The position numbers and the translations under genes are program-made. Below, in pieces: positions 52,448 to 58,957 of a stretch of 64,000 bases of DNA; position 1 is the first letter of the stretch, and the number at the start of each line of letters is the position of its first letter. The notes beneath the pieces were generated by a model that saw only the letters and a program-made list of their open reading frames with translations, was not told the DNA's origin and searched no databases. This DNA is from Rhizobium sp. Root1220. Lineage in GTDB: Bacteria > Pseudomonadota > Alphaproteobacteria > Rhizobiales > Rhizobiaceae. The stretch spans positions 397,826 through 461,825 of the forward strand of contig NZ_LMDG01000023.1 of the NCBI RefSeq assembly GCF_001426265.1. The letters are read 5' to 3'.

Positions 52448-52464
52448 GATAACCGACCGTTATC
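52448..52464. promoter_or_regulatory. inverted repeat, probable LysR operator
   Basis: GATAAC-CGACC-GTTATC, a perfect 6-bp inverted repeat with a 5-bp spacer, followed by a further CATAACC half. It is 124 bases before the L,D-transpeptidase start and shares its GTTAT half-site with the sequence in front of the LysR gene. Confidence 0.55.
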
Positions 52465-52587
52465 GGGACCATAACCAACCGCGCAATGGACTGCTTGGTC
52501 GCGCTGATGTTTCTAGGAGTCGGATGTCGATTATCGCTCGCAGCGACTATCGCCCACACCTCCCATAGAAGCGGTGCAGACAAACAG

Positions 52588-53325
52588 ATGATAATCTCTC
52601 GACGTTCTCTACTCCTGGGAACTTTGGCGGCCCCGGCGCTCTTGAGCGCGTGCGCGACCACGGAACCCAAGAATCCCCCGATCCCCGCGAAGGTAGCTGA
52701 ACTGCCACCGCAGTCACCTGAGGACCCGGAACTCGACGCCCGGTATGGTGCATTTGAAGACGGCGGGCATCTCGTTCCCGCGGTACCTTACAAACAGATC
52801 GATCCACAGTACCTTCGCCAGCGCGTGACCGATCCCACAGGTGAAATGCCCGGCACGGTCGTCGTGGATACGTCCAAGCGGTTCCTCTACGTTGTCGAGG
52901 CCGGAGGCACGGCGATGCGCTACGGCATCGGGGTCGGTCGTCAAGGGTTCTCATGGGAAGGTGATGGCGTCATCCATTGGCGTCAGGCGTGGCCGCGTTG
53001 GAAGCCGCCGGCCGAGATGATTGGGCGGCAGCCCGAACTCGAGAAGTATTCGATCGCAAACGGAGGAATGGAACCCGGCGTGATGAATCCGCTCGGTGCG
53101 CGCGCTCTGTATATCTACCGTGATGGTCAGGACACGCTATACCGGCTCCATGGAAGCCCGGAGTGGAATTCCATCGGGAAGGCCGTCTCGTCGGGTTGCG
53201 TTCGCCTTATGAACCACGACATCGTCGACCTCTACGAACGCGTTCCGTACCACGCGCGGATCAAGGTGTTCCAGGCTCCGATGCCTCAGCCCCAGCAGCC
53301 GGACACGTCGTTGAATGCAGCCTAA
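52588..53325 (+). CDS. L,D-transpeptidase (YkuD domain) lipoprotein or Tat substrate
   Basis: The ATG at 52588 gives 245 residues. The N-terminus ISRRSLLLGTLAAPALLSAC combines a twin Arg and a lipobox (LLSAC), so the protein is exported and probably lipid-anchored. The YkuD domain (about 85-230) has VVVDTSKRFLYVVE and the catalytic motif LHGSPEWNSIG...SSGCVRL with His, Ser and the nucleophilic Cys. It forms 3-3 cross-links in peptidoglycan or attaches proteins. Rhizobia have many such paralogs. It precedes and overlaps the dehydrogenase gene by 11 bases. Confidence 0.9.
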   Translation: MIISRRSLLLGTLAAPALLSACATTEPKNPPIPAKVAELPPQSPEDPELDARYGAFEDGGHLVPAVPYKQIDPQYLRQRVTDPTGEMPGTVVVDTSKRFLYVVEAGGTAMRYGIGVGRQGFSWEGDGVIHWRQAWPRWKPPAEMIGRQPELEKYSIANGGMEPGVMNPLGARALYIYRDGQDTLYRLHGSPEWNSIGKAVSSGCVRLMNHDIVDLYERVPYHARIKVFQAPMPQPQQPDTSLNAA

Positions 53326-54244
53326 GAGAGTGCTGATCGCTCATGAGCAGATCGCGTTCGTCGGTCCCCGCCTACCGCCGAACTACGAAGCCGTTGTCGG
53401 ATGGAAAGCGGTCCCGAAAGCCCTGACCGATGACGTCACGGCGATCGTCGTGGCAGGCGACACCTGTTTGGAAGAAAGCTACCTGGCCCAGTTTCCAAAT
53501 CTCGGACTGATCGCATGTCTCTCGACAGGCTATGACGGGGTCGACGTCCGATGGGCGGCCCGGCGAGGCATCAAAGTGACCCGCGCAGTCGAAGTCAACC
53601 ACGAAGACGTGGCCGACCATGCCCTTGGCCTCTTGATCGCTTGGACCCGAGGTCTTGTCTCGGGGGACCGCCTCGTCCGCTCCGGCGAATGGTCGGGCAG
53701 CGCCAAGATCGTCACCCGCTCCCTCAGAGAGCTTTCGGTCGGCGTGGTGGGTATGGGGGCGATCGGGAAGGCGGTCGCTGCTCGGTGCGCCCTGCTCGGG
53801 CTGCCCGTATCCTGGTGGGGGCCGCGTCCCAAGGACGATGTGTCGTTTCCGAGGCTGCCAGACCTGATGACACTCGCAAACGAGAACGACGTCCTGATCG
53901 TCGCGTGCAAGGCGGACTCCTCCAACCGTCACATGATAGACGGCGCGATTCTCGACGCCCTCGGTCCGCGAGGACTGTTGGTGAACGTCGCGAGAGGCCG
54001 TCTCGTCGACGAGGACGCCCTGGTCGATCGCCTGAGGTCGGGACGCTTGGCGGGAGCTGCGCTCGATGTTTTCGAGAACGAGCCGACCGACCCCGTAAAG
54101 TGGCGGAACCTAGCCAACGTCATCGTGACACCGCACTCGGCCGGGACCACGCGAACTGTCATGCCGAAACTGGTGGACCAGCTGATCCTTAACCTGAACG
54201 CGTTTTTCGAGGGACGGGAGCTTCCGACCGCGATCGCGGCCTAG
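53315..54244 (+). CDS. D-isomer-specific 2-hydroxyacid dehydrogenase
   Basis: A 309-residue NAD(P)-dependent enzyme. The nucleotide-binding motif is VGVVGMGAIGKAVA, the catalytic Arg is in LLVNVARGRLVDEDAL, the Glu lies in DVFENEP and the His in VTPHSAG. The form resembles glyoxylate/hydroxypyruvate or gluconate reductases. It reduces a 2-keto acid or oxidises the D-hydroxyacid. It overlaps the transpeptidase gene by 11 bases and is probably cotranscribed. The exact substrate is not evident. Confidence 0.88.
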   Translation: MQPKRVLIAHEQIAFVGPRLPPNYEAVVGWKAVPKALTDDVTAIVVAGDTCLEESYLAQFPNLGLIACLSTGYDGVDVRWAARRGIKVTRAVEVNHEDVADHALGLLIAWTRGLVSGDRLVRSGEWSGSAKIVTRSLRELSVGVVGMGAIGKAVAARCALLGLPVSWWGPRPKDDVSFPRLPDLMTLANENDVLIVACKADSSNRHMIDGAILDALGPRGLLVNVARGRLVDEDALVDRLRSGRLAGAALDVFENEPTDPVKWRNLANVIVTPHSAGTTRTVMPKLVDQLILNLNAFFEGRELPTAIAA

Positions 54245-54276
54245 CGGCCGACGACCTCGGAAGGCCCTCGATAGGG

Positions 54277-54305
54277 GGCGGCAGGGTTCCGAATGTCCTG
54301 CCGCC
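54277..54305. terminator. hairpin between convergent genes
   Basis: GGCGGCAGG and CCTGCCGCC form a perfect 9-bp stem with an 11-base loop. It lies between the stop of the dehydrogenase gene (54244) and the end of the metallo-hydrolase gene (54347). Confidence 0.65.
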
Positions 54306-54346
54306 TCTGATGATGCCGTGACGCTGTCAGTAGCAGACCGCACCGT

Positions 54347-55315
54347 TTAGTAGTCCCAGAAAACCGGCACCCAGCGGAATGCGTCCGCCGTCACCGCGAC
54401 GCGGCCGAGTGACGGGAACGGCAGGTGGGTAGCCACGAGCAGTTCGCCAGTCGAAGCAAGTTCCTTGAGAAGTTCCACCCTGACCCGGACGGCTTCCTCG
54501 GGATCATGTTCGAAACCGTTGAACCATTCCGGTTGTTCGAAGCCGACCGCGAAAACCGCATCGCCTGCGAAGGTAAGCGCATCTGCGCCGGACGCTACGC
54601 GGATGACACAGTGTCCGGGGGTATGGCCGCCTGTCCGCCGTGCTGTAACGCCGGGCGCGATCTCCTTCATGTCGTCGAACAACGTCAGATGATCACCGTA
54701 GTCGGCCAAAAACTTCTTGGCCGTTGCCCTTAGCGCATCTGGAAATCCTTCAGGCATGTGCACGTGGGAAAAGTCCGGAGCTTGCCAGAACCGGACTTCG
54801 GCGGCGGCGACGTGAATCTTCAGGTCCGGACGGAGCTTTTCCTTGACACCAGGGACGACCAGCCCGCCGATATGGTCCATGTGGAGATGGGTCAAGACGA
54901 TGTCGGTAACCGAACCGAGATCGATGTCGGCGGCATCGAGGCGTTTGAGCAGCTGGCCCGCTCTCGGAAGATGGAGATCGGGGTCCATTCCGAGCCCGGC
55001 GTCGAGGAGGATGATCTGGTCCCCGCTATGCACGACGACAGCATTGAGCGGCCAGTCGAACGTGTCAGTCGGGAGAAACATGTCGGATACCCAGTCCGCA
55101 AGATGCGCCGGGTCTGCGTTGTAGCCCAGCATCTCGTTCGGAAGAGGAAGAACGCCGTCGCTGATGATCATCACGTCGATGTCACCGATCTTGACGGCAT
55201 ACCGCGAGGAAACCAATTCGCTCTTGCCGGATTTGCCATGATGAAAAGAGTCCTCCGCCGGCGGCTGCAGCTGAGGCATTGTCCGTCCATGGGATTCGAC
55301 TGTTAATTGCGACAT
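54347..55315 (-). CDS. metallo-beta-lactamase-fold hydrolase
   Basis: The ATG at 55315 follows CAGGAG; an upstream frame extension has no features. The 322-residue product carries the fold's metal-site motifs: DIVLTHLHMDHIGG (HxHxDH), GGHTPGHCVIRV and TFAGDAVF (Asp). It has no clear signal peptide. Related enzymes include lactonases that open acyl-homoserine lactones and various esterases; the family alone cannot decide. Box 11 lies 127 bases upstream, linking it to the FixJ-type regulon. Confidence 0.85.
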   Translation of the reverse strand: MSQLTVESHGRTMPQLQPPAEDSFHHGKSGKSELVSSRYAVKIGDIDVMIISDGVLPLPNEMLGYNADPAHLADWVSDMFLPTDTFDWPLNAVVVHSGDQIILLDAGLGMDPDLHLPRAGQLLKRLDAADIDLGSVTDIVLTHLHMDHIGGLVVPGVKEKLRPDLKIHVAAAEVRFWQAPDFSHVHMPEGFPDALRATAKKFLADYGDHLTLFDDMKEIAPGVTARRTGGHTPGHCVIRVASGADALTFAGDAVFAVGFEQPEWFNGFEHDPEEAVRVRVELLKELASTGELLVATHLPFPSLGRVAVTADAFRWVPVFWDY

Positions 55316-55441
55316 AGCGTGCTCCTGTGTTGGTTGGCAGCCGTCACTTTCCGTCGATGCTCCTGAGGAGCGCCCCTGATGCGGGCACTTCTTCGTGGCG
55401 GCTTCGAGCAGGTTATGCCTGCGCGCACCGGGCCGTAAGAC

Positions 55442-55453
55442 AAACGAAGGTTT
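55442..55453 (-). promoter_or_regulatory. FixJ/TodT-like box 11
   Basis: AAACGAAGGTTT; the complement reads TGTAAACCTTCGTTTGTC, close to box 8 and box 10. It lies 127 bases before the metallo-hydrolase start. Confidence 0.55.
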
Positions 55454-55586
55454 ACAGCGCGCCGCGCTTGGGTAACGCATCGGATTGTAAATCAATTAGG
55501 TTCTAAGTCCTTTAAACGTGAGGGAACTCTCACGGTGGGATTGAGACACCGCTTACCGAGCAATTTGATTTTGTCTAAAACACCCT

Positions 55587-56324
55587 CTACGCCATAGCGG
55601 CTTGTAGAGCCCCGAAATGGAACGTTTGTCGCTCAAATTCGGCAAAAGAATGCGACACGCCATCGTTGCGAATGGAGTTCAGTAGCTTCTCGTCGAAGCA
55701 GGTTTCCACATTGCCTGGGAGCTCCTGATCCTCTTCAGAGAGCGAAAACCTGGATTTATTCCACCACAGGTCGGGATAGTAGTGCTTCGCGATAAGCATG
55801 CCGAACGATCGAGGCGATAGCTTGCGGGACGAGGCCCATCGATCTTCGCCTGACATACCAATATGGAAATGCGCGCCAGGATGTCTGACACGCCTGTATT
55901 GGCTCTCGCTGTATTCGAACCTGACGCGGGGAATGTAGTTGCCAATGGGAAGGCTCGAAACCAATGACGAAAACTCCTCATCGTTGATCTCGTCTCGATC
56001 CAGAGCGTCCTTCAAATCATTGAACTCCGCAAATGCGTCCGGTGAACCACTTACCCGAGGGTTCGGGTAATATGCCAGAGCCCACTCTCCTCCTGATGCA
56101 TGCGAGAACTGAAAGTAAGCGAGGTCTTTCAATATGAAATTGTAGTGCGATAGAGAGAGGCCCTTTTCATAAACGACGCTATAGTCCTTCGAAGTTAGAG
56201 TCGTCGCGTTGAAGTCCTCGGAACGTGGAAGTGCCACCAAGTAGACGGTGCTTTCAAGGTAACCTTCATTCTCGAAGAAGGCTTGGATTGCACGGATGCT
56301 CGCATTGAAGTCATCACGCGTCAT
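55587..56324 (-). CDS. DUF2290-like protein
   Basis: A 245-residue soluble protein. The pattern VYEKGLSLSHYNFILKDLAY, FQFSHASGGEWALAYYPNP and HPGAHFHIGMSGEDRW, then SPRSFGMLIAKHYYPDLWW, is what I recall for DUF2290, a family often found in variable or defence regions. The conserved His pair around HxHIG could be catalytic or bind metal, but no activity is known. The stop of the small gene upstream is at its start (56324), so the two are coupled. Codon use is less GC-rich than in neighbouring genes, suggesting a different origin. Confidence 0.65.
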   Translation of the reverse strand: MTRDDFNASIRAIQAFFENEGYLESTVYLVALPRSEDFNATTLTSKDYSVVYEKGLSLSHYNFILKDLAYFQFSHASGGEWALAYYPNPRVSGSPDAFAEFNDLKDALDRDEINDEEFSSLVSSLPIGNYIPRVRFEYSESQYRRVRHPGAHFHIGMSGEDRWASSRKLSPRSFGMLIAKHYYPDLWWNKSRFSLSEEDQELPGNVETCFDEKLLNSIRNDGVSHSFAEFERQTFHFGALQAAMA

Positions 56325-56473
56325 TAGTCATCCTCGACCAAGCTCGCCATATCCTCATCGGACAGGTTGAGCTCGTTCTTCAAGCGCTCCATGCGACGCT
56401 TGGCCTCGACCAGGCGGGCATGCTTTTCCTCTAGGCCACGTTGAATTGTGTTCAGCTTGCTCATGTTGGGCAT
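56324..56473 (-). CDS. small coiled-coil protein coupled to the DUF2290 gene
   Basis: A short acidic, helical protein, about 49 residues if it starts at 56473 (alternatives 56464 and 56536). The main part reads LNTIQRGLEEKHARLVEAK and MERLKNELNLSDED, suited to a coiled coil. The stop overlaps the start of the DUF2290 gene by one base. No ribosome site decides the start. Its start region overlaps the divergent gene at 56463, so both promoters must lie inside each other's genes. It could be a partner or antitoxin-like protein, but this is a guess. Confidence 0.5.
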   Translation of the reverse strand: MPNMSKLNTIQRGLEEKHARLVEAKRRMERLKNELNLSDEDMASLVEDD

Positions 56474-57152
56474 CGTGAAAGTCAATCGGGGACTATTGGT
56501 GACAGCTGCGTTTACCCTGATCGAGTCGCTGCCCATTGAGAGGGCTGTGGCAAAAGCAAACTATCGGAAGATCGCAGACGTCTGCCGCGTTCTCCTGAGC
56601 AGCAGGAAAACACCATACATCCCTACCGCGGCTCTTGTAGCGGAAACCGGTGCCACTATGGGAGGCGGTGACCCCGCCTTCCCTAGTGAACGGACAATCT
56701 ACAACACCTACCCGGAAATGCTCCGTATTTGGAAACGCGCCTTCGATGACCTAACGAACATCATGGCGGACGATCCATTGACCTTCGACGACCTGGAATC
56801 CATCGATCTCGGTGGCGTTGATGCCAACACGCGCGCTGTTTTCGATGAACTTTTCCGAATTATTCGCGAACAAAGACAACGGATCGCAGGTCTGAAGAAA
56901 CTCATCACCGATAACGTGAAAGTTGATGCCGACGCGATCCCGTCGACGTCCGGCCGCGCTATCGAATCCTTGGATTATTGGATTGGGATATTGAAGCTCG
57001 GTTTGTTTACAGTTGACGATGACGGGGTCAAGGTGAGTAGGAAGACACCCATCGGAACCCTGATCCTGGACGCCAGCACCCTAGCCGAACTCGAAACCCT
57101 AATCGAAGACTTCAAGTCGGCCGAAAAGAGACGGCGTGCAGGTGAGAAATAA
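56463..57152 (+). CDS. unknown protein, possibly GmtX-like
   Basis: The product has about 229 residues from the ATG at 56463 (GTG at 56475 also possible). The middle reads FPSERTIYNTYPEMLRIWKRAFDDL, resembling a helix-turn-helix and the pattern I associate with GmtX of gamma-mobile-trio elements, followed by a helical region and a C-terminal coiled-coil end. I cannot confirm the family without a profile search. The neighbours (DUF2290, partition genes) and the position at the island end suit a mobile-element accessory protein. The start overlaps the divergent small gene. Confidence 0.5.
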   Translation: MLGIVKVNRGLLVTAAFTLIESLPIERAVAKANYRKIADVCRVLLSSRKTPYIPTAALVAETGATMGGGDPAFPSERTIYNTYPEMLRIWKRAFDDLTNIMADDPLTFDDLESIDLGGVDANTRAVFDELFRIIREQRQRIAGLKKLITDNVKVDADAIPSTSGRAIESLDYWIGILKLGLFTVDDDGVKVSRKTPIGTLILDASTLAELETLIEDFKSAEKRRRAGEK

Positions 57153-57210
57153 TTGAAATCGGCTGACCCGAGCGTTGCCGCGGGTCAGCTACCGTCGATC
57201 AGGTTGTCGA

Positions 57211-57522
57211 TTAAACGCCGGCTTTCTTCATCAAGACATCCAACGCTTCACCGTAAGAATAGCCGGTTTCGTTGCAGTAGCGCTTGAACCGATTGATTGT
57301 GGCAAGCGGCGCGCGAACGTAAGCCTGATCAAACGGCTCGCTAGGCTTTCGGACGCGGCCGACGCGCTCGATCGTCTCACGGCTGGTAAAGCCATTCCGT
57401 TCGGCGGTCCGATCTGCGACCCGCTGCTCGAGCTCGCTGTCACTGTCCTCGCCCGTCTCCGGCTTGAACTCGTCGATCTTCAGCTTGCGCTCTTCCGTTC
57501 GGAAAATATCGGTCTTGCTCAT
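57211..57522 (-). CDS. small partition or stability protein downstream of parA
   Basis: A 103-residue protein: a charged N-terminal two thirds, then YVRAPLATINRFKRYCNETG and SYGEALDVLMKKAGV, similar to the ribbon-helix-helix-like or short C-terminal segments seen in partition partners. Its ATG shares a base with the parA stop (TAATG). Such small genes directly behind parA often encode the DNA-binding partner (ParB or ParG type). No membrane segment. Identity as partner is inferred from position. Confidence 0.65.
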   Translation of the reverse strand: MSKTDIFRTEERKLKIDEFKPETGEDSDSELEQRVADRTAERNGFTSRETIERVGRVRKPSEPFDQAYVRAPLATINRFKRYCNETGYSYGEALDVLMKKAGV

Positions 57523-58205
57523 TACGCCGCCTTTTCATCCGCGATCGCGCGAAGGAGCTCCAGTACATCTGCCGTAACCTGTATCGCATTCTCGATAGCG
57601 CCGCTCAACCCGTTGACGCTTTTGCCGTCGAGTTCGTAGAGGCTCAGTTTCTCCATGAACATCGCGTTGTAGGCTTCTCGTCTGTAAAGGTGGGTGGGCA
57701 TCACCGGGAGGCGATTGGCGATCATCTGATTGGTGATCTCGCGCTCAATCCTGCGAGTAAAGGGTGGAGGGTTGGTTCGGTTGAAAGCCAGGCAGAAGTT
57801 GAGACGACGGCCGGTATCCTCTTCGCTCTCCTTCACTAGGCCAACTGCTCTGGCTGCTTGTCTCGCGTCGAGTGCGCTGCCTGATAGCGGAATTAACGTG
57901 AGGTCGGCACGGATGATCGCGCGAGAGGCCAGTCGGCTCGCAGTCCCTTCGAGATCAACGAAGACAAACTGACTTTCCCTTGCTGCCGTGTTGATGCGAT
58001 CACGGACGTTGGCCTCGGTAACGTCTCCAACGACCTTGATGGCCAATCGGCTGCCACCTGTTCGCCAGTCGGAAATCGGCCGGTTCGGGTCGGCGTCTAT
58101 GACCGTAACCGATGCTCCTTCGTGAGAAAGCGTGGTCGCCAGCGTCAGGATCATCGTTGATTTCCCCGCGCCCCCCTTAGGGTTGGCGGCGCATATCACT
58201 GGCAT
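57522..58205 (-). CDS. parA: ParA-family partition ATPase
   Basis: The ATG at 58205 gives 227 residues; the longer frame upstream covers the palindromes and is not used. It has the deviant Walker [11 protein letters not shown] (about 7-16), [23 protein letters not shown] (Walker B region) and [16 protein letters not shown], all typical of small ParA/MinD-like ATPases of plasmids and islands. The protein moves or segregates DNA with its partner encoded next. It has no N-terminal helix-turn-helix, so another factor must bind the palindromes upstream. Confidence 0.85.
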   Translation of the reverse strand: MPVICAANPKGGAGKSTMILTLATTLSHEGASVTVIDADPNRPISDWRTGGSRLAIKVVGDVTEANVRDRINTAARESQFVFVDLEGTASRLASRAIIRADLTLIPLSGSALDARQAARAVGLVKESEEDTGRRLNFCLAFNRTNPPPFTRRIEREITNQMIANRLPVMPTHLYRREAYNAMFMEKLSLYELDGKSVNGLSGAIENAIQVTADVLELLRAIADEKAA

Positions 58206-58271
58206 TCGTGGCTCTCCATAGAGATTAGATCGGTCAGAAAAGTACTCGGTTTTGCCCACGAATGCAAGAAA

Positions 58272-58346
58272 GCAAGCAATCCTGCTTGCGTTAAGCCTTG
58301 CAATCATTCATGATTGCAATCATGATATCTCGTTAGAATTCTAACG
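58272..58346. repeat. three perfect palindromes upstream of parA
   Basis: GCAAGCA-ATCC-TGCTTGC (58272-58289), TTGCAATCAT-TC-ATGATTGCAA (58298-58319) and CGTTAGAATTCTAACG (58331-58346) follow each other in 75 bases, 67 to 141 bases before the parA start. Their sequences differ. A cluster like this may be a centromere-like site, an operator, or both. Confidence 0.65.
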
Positions 58347-58414
58347 AAATCGTCAGGTAAAACGAAAAGGACGCTTCTAGGCGTCAATTTCGGTATGAGC
58401 CGTTCTAAGGAAAT

Positions 58415-58714
58415 TGGTGTCCACGAGAGGATTCGAACCTCCGACCCCAGGATTCATACCACTTCGGCTTTAGCCGCCGCCCTAGAGCGTTCGTGGTCTG
58501 GACTGTCCCTTCACCATGGACCGAAGCCTTTAGGTGCTACCCATCCAGTCTCTACACCTTCAACGGATTTCTCCGAAGCTTGGCTCGGGATTGGCATGCT
58601 GAAAGTTCAGCGAAGCGTTCCCCGACTTTGAGCAGATCGACTACACCCTTTCGTTGTGCAGCCCCCAATTTACAACCAGGAATCCTGTGCTCTATCCTGC
58701 TGAGCTACGTGGAC
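58415..58714 (-). tRNA. tRNA-Arg(CCU) interrupted by a group I intron
   Basis: The minus strand reads acceptor GTCCACG, D-arm GCTC-AGCAGGATA-GAGC, and anticodon arm CAGGA-TTCCT up to the anticodon CCT (58678-58680). After a 223-base insertion it resumes with AA-TCCTG, then GGGTC, T-arm GGAGG-TTCGAAT-CCTCT, acceptor CGTGGAC, A and CCA. The joined exons (58714-58678 and 58454-58415) give a 77-nt tRNA with every stem fully paired. Group I introns at this place in tRNA-Arg(CCU) are known from Agrobacterium. This gene can replace the broken tRNA-Arg(CCU) whose halves flank the island. Confidence 0.92.
58455..58677 (-). ncRNA. group I self-splicing intron, 223 nt
   Basis: The intron starts after the U of the anticodon (CCU) and ends in G, as the class requires. 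It contains the conserved core: CCGAGCCAAGCTTCGG, GAAGGTGTAGAGACT, GCACCTAA and GGTGAAGGGACAGTCC, the same P3/P7/P8 elements as in the Azoarcus tRNA-Ile intron. The end of the 5' exon (UUCCU) can pair with the GGGGG near the start of the intron to form P1. There is no open frame for a homing enzyme. It should be of the small IC3-type and spliced without protein or with common helpers. Confidence 0.9.
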
Positions 58715-58830
58715 AAACTGTCATTAATCACCCCATAGCTGATGGCAGGAATGCGAGCAAGAGGGCAATCAATGAGACCGGTAATGTTACCGACCCGGGA
58801 ACCCAGCATTTTGCGGGCCTTTGAGGTTAA

Positions 58831-58854
58831 TCGGTAAATATTTCCGCCCCTAAA
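58831..58854 (-). repeat. right terminal sequence, inverted relative to the left end
   Basis: On the minus strand TTTAGGGGCGG (58854-58844) leads after three bases to TATTTACCGA (58840-58831). The left end has TTTAGAGGCGG and TATTTACCGA in the same order on the plus strand with a wider gap. It starts five bases from the tRNA fragment. Confidence 0.6.
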
Positions 58855-58859
58855 CCTAT

Positions 58860-58883
58860 TCTATCCTGCTGAGCTACGGGACC
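58860..58883 (-). pseudogene. 5' half of a tRNA-Arg(CCU) gene
   Basis: The minus strand reads GGTCCCG-TA-GCTC-AGCAGGATA-GA, a tRNA acceptor strand and most of the D-arm, and then stops matching. The acceptor strand pairs with CGGGATC of the fragment at 3887-3942 (one G-U pair), and the D-stem is completed by GAGC there. It does not fit the intact tRNA next to it (GTCCACG). So it is the partner of the left fragment, and both came from one gene. Confidence 0.85.
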
Positions 58884-58957
58884 ACTCAGGCGTAATCCAT
58901 ACAAAAGGCTTGGCCGGAAGCCAAGCTCTTTTGCAATGGAATTCGTCGGTGGGATTG

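Larger units (their letters stand above)
3943..58859. mobile_element. putative 55-kb genomic island inserted in tRNA-Arg(CCU)
   Basis: The island is delimited by the two complementary halves of one tRNA-Arg gene, break points inside the D-stem. Both ends carry a TTTAGRGGCGG block followed inward by TATTTACCGA, in opposite orientation. Cargo includes a defence-like block, many sensory regulators, two efflux operons, an ABC importer, a ParA-type partition pair and a replacement tRNA-Arg(CCU). No complete integrase, transposase, relaxase or conjugation gene is seen inside, so the island is either decayed or moved by machinery I do not recognise. Exact ends are uncertain by a few bases because the target trinucleotide AGA may be duplicated. 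Confidence 0.65.

Noticed and set aside
3887..58883. Possibility that the two tRNA halves are expressed and joined in trans as in archaeal split tRNAs.
   Set aside because: The break is in the D-stem, no complementary leader sequences are seen beside the halves, and a complete tRNA-Arg(CCU) is present. A broken gene is far simpler.
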